Below are positions 26,642 to 34,710 of a stretch of DNA of 50,465 nt, piece after piece (positions within the stretch are counted from its first letter, which is position 1; each line of letters opens with the position of its first letter). The position numbers were made by a program, and so were the translations under genes. The stretch covers positions 1-50,465 of the forward strand of contig JBGTNK010000232.1 of the NCBI GenBank assembly GCA_041743125.1. The letters run 5' to 3'. Below the pieces are notes generated by a model. The model did no database searches and was not told where the DNA came from. It worked only from the letters and a program-made list of their open reading frames with translations. The DNA comes from Terrimonas_B sp041743125 (GTDB lineage: Bacteria; Bacteroidota; Bacteroidia; Chitinophagales; Chitinophagaceae).

Positions 26642-26971
26642 GGCAAAAATTATAAGCGGTTTATTGTTGATGAATGCAGGGATAAATCTAATTCAGGTAA
26701 TGCAGATTCAAAAATAACGGAGAAGAATATCATTTGACATATTATTTATCAGGAATAATTTTTTTAACCTGTTTTCAGGGGTATGCAATTAATTCTACCC
26801 CATGTTATATTGCTGGCTTAGGTAATCTGTCATACAAAATTGAGGAAGCTCTATTTTTTAGAATTTTCTCCCATTGATTTGATTGAATCACATAAACGCA
26901 TTTTCCAATCCTTATTACTCCAATATGCTGATAAAAATTTAACTACATTTAATGTAACCAATTTTTGCATT
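26642..26971. other. Divergent intergenic region
   Basis: 330 bp between the DUF1080 and amidohydrolase genes. The amidohydrolase frame extends back to 26840, but those 44 codons precede the lipoprotein signal and are not counted. No other feature seen. Confidence 0.5.
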
Positions 26972-28333
26972 ATGAAAAATATATTTATTCTTCCGGTGAT
27001 ACTTTTTTTAATGTCCTGCGCTGCCAGTAAACCTGAGGACAACAAAGAGAAAGAAATTGTATTCAGTCATGTCAATGTTATCCCTATGGATACGGAGGGA
27101 GTAATGCAGAACCAGGATGTAGTGGTAATGAATGGAATTATTAAATCAATAGGTCCATCTTCTAATGCTAAATATAGTAAGGATACCAAAGTGATCGATG
27201 CCACCGGAAAATTCCTGATGCCGGGTCTTGCAGAAATGCATGCCCATGTACCTACAGGCGATGATCTGGCACCGATGAAGGATGTGATGTTACTTTTTGC
27301 CTATAATGGTGTTACCGTAATAAGAGGTATGCTTGGCCATCCAAAACATCTTGAATTAAGAAGTAAAATACAAAGTGGTGAAATTATCGGTCCACGTTTT
27401 ATAACATCGGGTCCTTCATTTAATGGTAATACTATAAAAAGTGAAGAAGATGCCGTGGCTATGGTAAGAGATCAGAAGAAGAAAGGCTATGATTTTTTAA
27501 AATTGCACCCGGGATTGACATTGAAAAATTTTGATGCCATGGTAGCCACAGCGAAAGAAGAAGGAATTCCTTTTGCGGGGCATGTATCATTCGATGTGGG
27601 CGTATGGCATGCGATCAATGCAGGATATGCGACTATTGATCACCTGGATGGTTTTGTAGAAAGCCTTGTACCCGGTATAGAAAATATGAAGGTGGAGGAC
27701 ATGGGATTGTTTGGATTGTTTATTGCCGATAAAGCAGATGAAGCCGGTATTCAAAAATTAGCAGATTCTCTGCGCAACCATAATATATGGGTGGTTCCTA
27801 CCCAAGCCCTGGCCGAACGATGGTTTCATCCGGCAAAAGATGCGGATGCCCTTGGTAAGGAAGCGGAAATGAAATATATGGAAAGTAATACCCTGGCAGA
27901 TTGGATCAAAGCAAAAAAAGATCTGCAGAAAAATCCCTCTTATAAGGCATCCACGGCTAACCGGCTAATAGAGGTCCGGAAAAAGTTGATCAATGAATGT
28001 AATAAAAATGGGGTAGGCCTGCTGCTTGGTTCCGATGCTCCGCAGGTTTTTGATGTACCTGGTTTTTCGGTCCATCATGAATTGCGTTTTCTTGTTGATG
28101 CCGGTTTATCACCTTATGATGCCTTGAGAACTGGTACGGTCAACGTGGGTAAATTTTTTAACAGGCAGGACCTGGGCATTATAAAAACCGGTGCCGTCTC
28201 TGATTTAATGTTGCTGAGCGGAAATCCACTGGAGGATATCAATCAAACAAAAAATATTGAAGGTGTTATGTTGGGTAATTTATGGATGGATAAGAATTAC
28301 CTGCAGCAAGGACTGAAACAATTGGAGAAATAA
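26972..28333 (+). CDS. Amidohydrolase-superfamily lipoprotein
   Basis: 453 residues from ATG 26972, chosen because it begins a lipoprotein signal with lipobox LMSCAAS (Cys about 14). TIM-barrel metal sites: AEMHAHVP (HxH), AGHVSFDVG, TIDHLDGF and GSDAPQVFDVPG (Asp). Composite beta-sandwich elements flank the barrel (TGKFLMPGLAEMH before, GAVSDLMLLSGNPLEDI after). Close in layout to imidazolonepropionase- and prolidase-like amidohydrolases that hydrolyse cyclic amides or dipeptides. Lipidation puts it in the periplasm. Substrate unknown. Confidence 0.88.
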   Translation: MKNIFILPVILFLMSCAASKPEDNKEKEIVFSHVNVIPMDTEGVMQNQDVVVMNGIIKSIGPSSNAKYSKDTKVIDATGKFLMPGLAEMHAHVPTGDDLAPMKDVMLLFAYNGVTVIRGMLGHPKHLELRSKIQSGEIIGPRFITSGPSFNGNTIKSEEDAVAMVRDQKKKGYDFLKLHPGLTLKNFDAMVATAKEEGIPFAGHVSFDVGVWHAINAGYATIDHLDGFVESLVPGIENMKVEDMGLFGLFIADKADEAGIQKLADSLRNHNIWVVPTQALAERWFHPAKDADALGKEAEMKYMESNTLADWIKAKKDLQKNPSYKASTANRLIEVRKKLINECNKNGVGLLLGSDAPQVFDVPGFSVHHELRFLVDAGLSPYDALRTGTVNVGKFFNRQDLGIIKTGAVSDLMLLSGNPLEDINQTKNIEGVMLGNLWMDKNYLQQGLKQLEK

Positions 28334-28553
28334 TAAAAACTATTCTTTTTGCATTTCCATTTCTTGGTTTCACTGTTTCATCACTCCTTTTTGAACTATC
28401 TTTTTATTAAAGCTGTGAAGGATAAAATGGCTGATGGGGAATTAATGTCCCATGAATAAGTGGAGAATATAATTTTCCTTGATTTTTTACTTCAGATTTC
28501 GCGGCATATAATTTGAAACATGATATCATTTACATCACTAAAAAACTTTGTAA

Positions 28554-28973
28554 ATGGATAATCAAAAAAAGATGAAGGATATTGCTTCAAAAATGAAGAA
28601 GATCGATTTTTGTATGATGACAACGCTGGATGATGGTGAAAAATTTGACTCCAGGCCAATGAGTAATAATGGCGATGTGGAATATGATGGAGACTCCTGG
28701 TTTTTTTCTTATGACGATTCAGATAAAGTAAAGCATATCAGGAAATCGCCGGTGGTATCACTTAATTTCCAGGGTGACGATATGGTCTTTATCCATGTAA
28801 GTGGTAAAGGCAGTGTGATACAGGATAAAAATACAATGGAAAAACATTGGCGTCCGGACTTAAAAATGTGGTTTCCTGAGGGTGTTGAGACCAAGGGTAT
28901 AGCGCTAATTAAAGTAGGTGCTGAAAAAATAAAGTTTTGGCAGAAAGAGGAAGAGTTCGAACTCAACTTGTAA
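28554..28973 (+). CDS. Pyridoxamine-5'-phosphate-oxidase-fold protein (general stress protein 26-like)
   Basis: 139 residues, cytoplasmic. Split-barrel flavin-binding fold: KKIDFCMMTTLDDGEKFDSR, PMSNNG, SWFFSYDDSDKVKHIRKSP, VSLNFQG and VHVSGKG in the order usual for this group. The family binds FMN, FAD or F420, and stress-type members of this length lack PNP oxidase activity. Starts 220 bp after the amidohydrolase gene. Confidence 0.85.
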   Translation: MDNQKKMKDIASKMKKIDFCMMTTLDDGEKFDSRPMSNNGDVEYDGDSWFFSYDDSDKVKHIRKSPVVSLNFQGDDMVFIHVSGKGSVIQDKNTMEKHWRPDLKMWFPEGVETKGIALIKVGAEKIKFWQKEEEFELNL

Positions 28974-29004
28974 GACAAACTGTATTTACACTTTTAGGTA
29001 TTGA

Positions 29005-31419
29005 TCAATCTATCCTTTCAAGAACTTCAGCAGCTTTGCTCTGTCGGATGCCAGCGAAAGATTTTTGATACACAATATCTGCACGTAACGCTTTTAGTCC
29101 TGTTATTCCCTGCAGGTCATTTATAGTAACCCTTTCAATTTCAGGACCTATATAGGTAATGTTTTGGAGGTAACGAAGGTAATTAAGGTATTCCCGTGCT
29201 TCATTATCCTGGGCATATACAATCGCTATTTTGCCCGGCTGGGTCAATCGTTCATTTGTTTCTTTTACAAAGGCTTTATCAATTCTTTTTTTCATGATCT
29301 CATAGCGGATATTATAAGCACCATCTACATCAAACTTTTTTTCTTCCATGCGAAAACGAATGGCCAGGGGATTGCTATGCACCAGGACCAGGGAACAAAT
29401 ATCCAGGTCAGATTTTAATTTAGGTTTTAGCCGGTGTATAACATTTTCTGTTTCACACATTACGAGCAATTGCCATAAACGCAGGTTTTGCAGGTACACA
29501 GGATGAAAGGTCTTGTTGTTCACCATACTTTGCCCTATATAAATATTATGCTCAAGACCATCCGTTTTATACTTTTCAAAATAATGCGGAAACATATCCT
29601 GTGCAGCCAGCTGTGTTTTGTCCAGGTAATCAGAAAGTTTATCGTTGATGAGTTTTACACTTTGCTCATAATCTTTCCGCTCTTTGTATATCATGCCTTT
29701 TGAGGGGTCCAGGTGTTTTTCATACGTTAATATTGCTTCGTGCATATCCGGACTTACCGTATGCAGGTGGTTGAAAACAGGATAGATCTCAGCCTTTAGA
29801 AATTCCAATACCTGGTTTTCATCCCCAGCGGCAAGGCCTGCCATTAATTTGTCAGTATATTGATCTATACGAAACTGCAACTCTTTATATATAGGTAATG
29901 AAAATTTATCGATAGCAGTTTCCAGTACATTTTTTGCCAGCCTTAATTGTTCTACAAGGTCGGCCTGTATAGATAAATTTCTTTTGGTTGACGATCCTTG
30001 TATATCCAACTGCCCGTATAGGGGATATACATCATTGAATACAATATCATCCATGATGGTTTCCGCGAAAAACCGCTGGTTATTCAAATAGTTTTCTGCC
30101 GCTTCTGTAAACCGCCAGGCTACTGTAGGATGAATAGCGGTGCACTTTTGACGGATGATGCTTTCCAGCTGGTTTTCAAATTCTTCCTGGGACCTGATCA
30201 AGGCTGTTGTAAAAAGGGGTACTACTTCTTCCAGTTTGTGTGGCGTTATGGAATTTAATTCATTGGCTTTTTCAGAGCCCAGTTCCAGTATGCCTATAAG
30301 ATCGCCATTGTACATTAAAGGTATTGCTATATAACTTTTTAGTTTGTGCCTGACCAGGTTGGCATACAATACGGTTTTGTTGCTTTCATCTTCCTTAATT
30401 TCAGGGTAGAGGAAAGGACAATTTTTATTAAATAATGTATCGTCAGATTTGCTGCAAAATGCTTCTTCTATTCGTTTTGTTTTCTTATCACTAAGTGCTA
30501 TGCTGTTCCAAAACCCATAGCCCAGGGATTGAAGTAAATGTCTTTCCTTATCCCAAAGAATAAATCCGGTCTTGAGTTGGGGAATTTGTAGCAGGGATGA
30601 CAGGCTCTTACGGATTTGTTCAACACTGTCCGGCATAATCAACGCATCTTTTTTTAACAAAGAAAATTTTAATGCCGATATGGACTCTTCGCGGGTTACT
30701 TCAAAAAAAGTTATGATCGTAAACCCTTCGAACAAAAAACTTTCCGGTGGAATTTTTTCCTTCCACAAGGCCAGGTTTTCAAAATTATTCACCAGTTCCC
30801 GAATATCTTGTTCACTGAGTTCTATTTTTTTAATGGGTGTAATGTCTGTAAAATCGGCATTAAAGAAAGCACGGTACCGCCGCAGGATACCCGATTTTTT
30901 ATCGGGTATATCATAATAAAAATTGCGGTTATAATTAATTCCTGCTCCATAAAGAGAGTTAAGCAAGGGGATGCAGCTGAATATATATTTAAATTCGAAA
31001 TCAGAAAGCGGATCAATAATATCATTGTCTGCCGCATCCAGGATATTAGAAAACCGGCGGGTTGTATTAAAGAAAAAATTCTGATAAGGCATGCTAACGG
31101 CCCGGGTTTCATTGGTAGTAGTGAGAGAAGGAAAAAATGGAGACAATAATAACTGGATGTCGTCCTGGTATTTTTCAATAAGATCAATATCGGTGAAAGA
31201 TTTTGTCAACACCGGGTTTTTTTCCAGGCGGTTAAAAACCTCCCTTGCCCTGTCTGCCTCAAATGAATCAGGATTATTCATTTGTTCCTGCCACCACGCA
31301 ATCAATTTTTTAAAATTAAACCGGATCTGAATGGGTAATTCAATATTACCAGATACCCCTTCGTTTTTTACATATCGAACGTAAGACATAAATGCTTGTT
31401 TAGGTAAATGCTCCGTCAT
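29005..31419 (-). CDS. Large GAF-domain protein without a recognisable output domain
   Basis: 804 residues, no signal peptide or membrane segment. A GAF domain is likely at about 264-412 (QLKTGFILWD, then SYIAIPLMYNGDLIGILELG at about 362-381, the typical GAF beta pair). The N-terminal 260 residues are mixed alpha/beta; residues 415-700 are long helices (IIRQKCTAIHPTVAWRFTEA onward). The C-terminal 100 residues are mixed. I see no kinase, cyclase, GGDEF/EAL or HTH motif. It may be a signalling scaffold. A DinB-like gene is divergent from it. Conserved residues suggest a real, maintained protein. Confidence 0.8.
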   Translation of the reverse strand: MTEHLPKQAFMSYVRYVKNEGVSGNIELPIQIRFNFKKLIAWWQEQMNNPDSFEADRAREVFNRLEKNPVLTKSFTDIDLIEKYQDDIQLLLSPFFPSLTTTNETRAVSMPYQNFFFNTTRRFSNILDAADNDIIDPLSDFEFKYIFSCIPLLNSLYGAGINYNRNFYYDIPDKKSGILRRYRAFFNADFTDITPIKKIELSEQDIRELVNNFENLALWKEKIPPESFLFEGFTIITFFEVTREESISALKFSLLKKDALIMPDSVEQIRKSLSSLLQIPQLKTGFILWDKERHLLQSLGYGFWNSIALSDKKTKRIEEAFCSKSDDTLFNKNCPFLYPEIKEDESNKTVLYANLVRHKLKSYIAIPLMYNGDLIGILELGSEKANELNSITPHKLEEVVPLFTTALIRSQEEFENQLESIIRQKCTAIHPTVAWRFTEAAENYLNNQRFFAETIMDDIVFNDVYPLYGQLDIQGSSTKRNLSIQADLVEQLRLAKNVLETAIDKFSLPIYKELQFRIDQYTDKLMAGLAAGDENQVLEFLKAEIYPVFNHLHTVSPDMHEAILTYEKHLDPSKGMIYKERKDYEQSVKLINDKLSDYLDKTQLAAQDMFPHYFEKYKTDGLEHNIYIGQSMVNNKTFHPVYLQNLRLWQLLVMCETENVIHRLKPKLKSDLDICSLVLVHSNPLAIRFRMEEKKFDVDGAYNIRYEIMKKRIDKAFVKETNERLTQPGKIAIVYAQDNEAREYLNYLRYLQNITYIGPEIERVTINDLQGITGLKALRADIVYQKSFAGIRQSKAAEVLERID

Positions 31420-31471
31420 CCGGGAGCAGGAATTATATCAGTAACTTTAATACAAAGATAAAACACTGTTT

Positions 31472-31969
31472 ATGGAAACGACGACAACAACTTTGCAACC
31501 GGTAATAGAATCGTTTAAACTTCAAACCCGGCTTTTCAGGAATGTAATAAAGGATATTACGGGGGAGCATGCCCAGGCGCATTTTGCCGGGAGCCCCAAC
31601 CATATAGCATGGATTACGGGCCACCTGGTTTCCACAAGGTATATGCTGGCGTCTGTACTGGGACTCACAGAAAGAGAGCCTTACCCTCAATTGTTTGGTA
31701 GTGGCAAGGGAATACAGGATAATGCCAGTTATCCATCCATGGAAGAACTGGGGGAAGGATGGGAAAGCCTTGCTGAAAAAATAATGACGAGGTTGGAAAG
31801 CCTGAGCGAGGTTGAGCTTCAATCAGATCCTCCCATTCAAACACCGGTTAGTGAGAATACGCTGCGGGGGTTCATTACATTTATTGTTTGTCATCATGAA
31901 GCCTATCATCTGGGTCAGTTAGGCTTGTTGAGAAGATATTTTGACTATGAACCGATGAGTTATTCCTGA
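31472..31969 (+). CDS. DinB-family four-helix metalloprotein
   Basis: 165 residues. Three-His site of the DinB/YfiT fold: HIAWITGHLV (first His) and the C-terminal HHEAYHLGQLGLLRRY, where HxxxHxGQ is diagnostic. The fold binds Ni or Zn; members include bacillithiol and mycothiol transferases, but most are unassigned. Cytoplasmic. Its start is 52 bp from the divergent GAF-protein gene, so the two share a promoter region. Confidence 0.88.
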   Translation: METTTTTLQPVIESFKLQTRLFRNVIKDITGEHAQAHFAGSPNHIAWITGHLVSTRYMLASVLGLTEREPYPQLFGSGKGIQDNASYPSMEELGEGWESLAEKIMTRLESLSEVELQSDPPIQTPVSENTLRGFITFIVCHHEAYHLGQLGLLRRYFDYEPMSYS

Positions 31970-32199
31970 CAGGAAAACATATTTTATATATTCCACTATT
32001 TTGTTATTGAATGAAGAAAAGTCTTAAAATGTTTTCGTAATCTTCTTTTAAATGAACTATTCTTCCACATAAACGAGGTGACGATACGAATAAAAAATTG
32101 ACCAGTTAGAAATTACCTGTAGTGAAGATTACTATGAAACCCGGCTTTCGTTTTTTTTGATAACAAATAATTATCTTCCTTTATTCTAAATAAACCAGC

Positions 32200-33486
32200 A
32201 TGAGATTTTTTATTTATTACTTTGTTTTTTTGCTATTTGCAATGACCGCTTCCGCACAATCGCTGACGAGTACGGAAAAGGAAATCATCAGCACGGTTGA
32301 AGAGCACATGACCTCCACACTTCAGTTATTAAAAGAATCGGTTAACATCAACAGTGGTACGTTTAATATTGAAGGGGTAAAAAAAACCGGCGAACTCTAT
32401 GGAAAAGAATTAGAAGCTCTTGGATTTACAGTAGAGTGGATACCCATGCATGATTCGTTGAAAAGAGCGGGGCACCTGGTAGCCTATCGAAAAGGAAAGA
32501 AAGGAAAAAAACTTTTTTTGATCGGTCACCTGGACACTGTATTTGAACCGGACATGCCGGCAAATCCATTTACTAAATTAAATGACAATACGGCCACCGG
32601 CCAGGGTGTAGTTGATATGAAGGGTGGTGATGTATTGGTGATAGCAGCATTAAAAGCTTTGCACCGGCAGAACCTGCTGAACGATGTAACTATAACGGTT
32701 TATTTTACCGGCGACGAAGAAAATGCGGGAGAACCAAGGACTGCCAGTCGTGGTGATTTTATTGAGCGGGCCAAACAACATGATATTGCATTAGCTTTTG
32801 AAGCAGCAGCAGGTTTTCATACCGTTGCTACGGCCCGCCGGGGTTCCAGCGAATGGAGACTGGAAGTGAAAGGAAAGCAGGCCCATTCCTCCGGTGTTTT
32901 TGGATCGGCTGGTTACGGCGCTATTTATGAAACCGCAAGAATAATAAATTCTTTCAGGGAAAAATTAAGCGGCCAGCAATACCTCACCTTTAACCCGGGA
33001 TTAATTATTGGCGGGTCAGAAATGAATTTTAATGACCAGGCACAAAAGGGAGAAGCTTCAGGCAAAACCAATATTATATCTCCCAATACAGTGGTCATCG
33101 GCGATCTGCGTTTCTTAACTGAACAGCAAAAAGAAAATGCACGAAGTGCCATGAAACAAATTGTTTCAAAAAATCTTCCGGGAACCAAAGCCTCCATTAG
33201 TTTCAGGGATGGCATTCCATCTATGCCACCTACAGCCGGAAACAATGCATTGGTTAAAGTGCTTAACGAAATAAGCATGTCGTTAGGTTATGGAGCAGTA
33301 AAGGCTGGTGATCCTGGATCAAGAGGGGCTGGGGATATTTCTTATGTTGCCCGTTATTTGGACTGCCTGGATGGATTGGGAGCTTCAGGTTATGGCTCAC
33401 ATGCACCGGGGGAAGTAATTAACCTGAAGGAATACCCGCAACTCATTAAAAGAACGGCCTTATTAATTTACAGGCTAACCAGGTAA
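32200..33486 (+). CDS. M20-family metallopeptidase, glutamate carboxypeptidase type, secreted
   Basis: 428 residues with a signal peptide (MRFFIYYFVFLLFAMTASAQ). Di-zinc ligands: IGHLDTVFE (His and Asp), GVVDMKGG (bridging Asp), TGDEENAG (catalytic Glu pair), the AFEAAAG segment for the following Glu, and YGSHAPGE (His). The dimerisation insert (about 205-320) includes KGKQAHSSGVFGSAGYGA. The layout matches carboxypeptidase G2-like enzymes that release C-terminal glutamate or act on folates; here it is periplasmic. Single gene. Confidence 0.9.
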   Translation: MRFFIYYFVFLLFAMTASAQSLTSTEKEIISTVEEHMTSTLQLLKESVNINSGTFNIEGVKKTGELYGKELEALGFTVEWIPMHDSLKRAGHLVAYRKGKKGKKLFLIGHLDTVFEPDMPANPFTKLNDNTATGQGVVDMKGGDVLVIAALKALHRQNLLNDVTITVYFTGDEENAGEPRTASRGDFIERAKQHDIALAFEAAAGFHTVATARRGSSEWRLEVKGKQAHSSGVFGSAGYGAIYETARIINSFREKLSGQQYLTFNPGLIIGGSEMNFNDQAQKGEASGKTNIISPNTVVIGDLRFLTEQQKENARSAMKQIVSKNLPGTKASISFRDGIPSMPPTAGNNALVKVLNEISMSLGYGAVKAGDPGSRGAGDISYVARYLDCLDGLGASGYGSHAPGEVINLKEYPQLIKRTALLIYRLTR

Positions 33487-33564
33487 ATTAGAAAGCTCCA
33501 TAACTTTTTATAATGTAACCGGTATCCATTCGTTCGGCTGTATGGTCGGAAAGACAGGCAAAGT

Positions 33565-34677
33565 TTATTTCATCATTTCTTCTAATGCTCCTGCCAGCAT
33601 ATTTACATGATTTTTCGAACTGCTTTCACCCATGATTCCAATGCGCCAGATCTTACCGGCAAAAGCGCCTAAACCTCCTCCCACTTCTATGTTGTATTGA
33701 TTTAATAATGCTGTTCTCCATTTTGCTTCATCAATACCTTCAGGAACAAAAACAGAATTCAAGTTAGGTAAACGGTATTTTTCTTCAACTAAAAAGCGGA
33801 AACCCAAATTTTCTAATTTCTCTTTCAGGTACTGGTGTACATCAAGGTGGCGTGCCCAGCGATTTTCCAATCCTTCTTCTAAAACAAGGTTCAGTGCTTC
33901 GTGAAGCGCAAACACCGATGATACAGGTGCAGTATGATGATATGCTCTTTTGGCACCCGCCCAATAATTTTTTACCATAGCCAGGTCCAGGAACCAGCTT
34001 TGCACTTTTGTTTTCCGGTTGTCAAGCACTTTAACAGCGGCCTCCGAAAAACTTACCGGCGATAAACCGGGGGGAGCACTCAGGCATTTTTGAGTGCCAC
34101 TATATATTGCATCTATGTTCCAATCGTCAACCTTCAAAGGGACGCCGCACCAGGATGTGACTGCATCTACAACAAATAAGGCCCCTGCATTATGCACCAG
34201 GTCACTGATCTCTTCCAGTGGTTGCAATACCCCGGTTGAAGTTTCGGCATGAACAATAGCAACCAACTTGGGCTTTGGACATTTATCAAGCATTTTTTTT
34301 ACAGCATCAGGCTCTGTTATCTTACCCCACTCCGTTTCTACTTTAAATACTTTTGCTCCGCATCTTTCGGCGATATCGGCCATGCGGCCACCAAAAACAC
34401 CATGGATGCAAATGATACATTCATCACCTGGTTCCAGCAGATTAACAAGGCAGGTCTCCATGCCTGCACTTCCTGGTGCGGACACCACAAACGTGAGGTG
34501 ATTTTTCGTTATGAAAGTTTCCTGCACCATATTTTTCACTTCGTCCATCATCCGTATAAATTCAGGATCCAGGTGACCTATCAGGGGGCTTGCCATGGCT
34601 TTTAAAACTCTTGGGTGGGCATCGGAAGGGCCGGGCCCCATTAAAATTCTTTTTGGAGGATTAAAGGTGTACTTCAT
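33565..34677 (-). CDS. Alanine-glyoxylate / serine-pyruvate class V aminotransferase
   Basis: 370 residues. Class V PLP fold: PPKRILMGPGPSDAHPRVL at the N-terminus, SAPGSAGMETCLVNL phosphate-binding loop, VDAVTSWCGVP (Asp holding the PLP nitrogen) and the Schiff-base K197 in SGTQKCLSAPPG. The enzyme converts glyoxylate to glycine using Ala or Ser. It starts 33 bp after the FAD/Fe-S dehydrogenase gene on the same strand, so the pair can oxidise glycolate and then aminate glyoxylate. Peroxisomal AGT is the eukaryotic relative. Confidence 0.92.
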   Translation of the reverse strand: MKYTFNPPKRILMGPGPSDAHPRVLKAMASPLIGHLDPEFIRMMDEVKNMVQETFITKNHLTFVVSAPGSAGMETCLVNLLEPGDECIICIHGVFGGRMADIAERCGAKVFKVETEWGKITEPDAVKKMLDKCPKPKLVAIVHAETSTGVLQPLEEISDLVHNAGALFVVDAVTSWCGVPLKVDDWNIDAIYSGTQKCLSAPPGLSPVSFSEAAVKVLDNRKTKVQSWFLDLAMVKNYWAGAKRAYHHTAPVSSVFALHEALNLVLEEGLENRWARHLDVHQYLKEKLENLGFRFLVEEKYRLPNLNSVFVPEGIDEAKWRTALLNQYNIEVGGGLGAFAGKIWRIGIMGESSSKNHVNMLAGALEEMMK

Positions 34678-34710
34678 TTTGTTTTTTTGTTGAGATAAAA
34701 AGGCTTCTTA

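Noticed and set aside
26840..26971. Upstream extension of the amidohydrolase frame
   Set aside because: It lies before a clear lipoprotein signal and has no family similarity.
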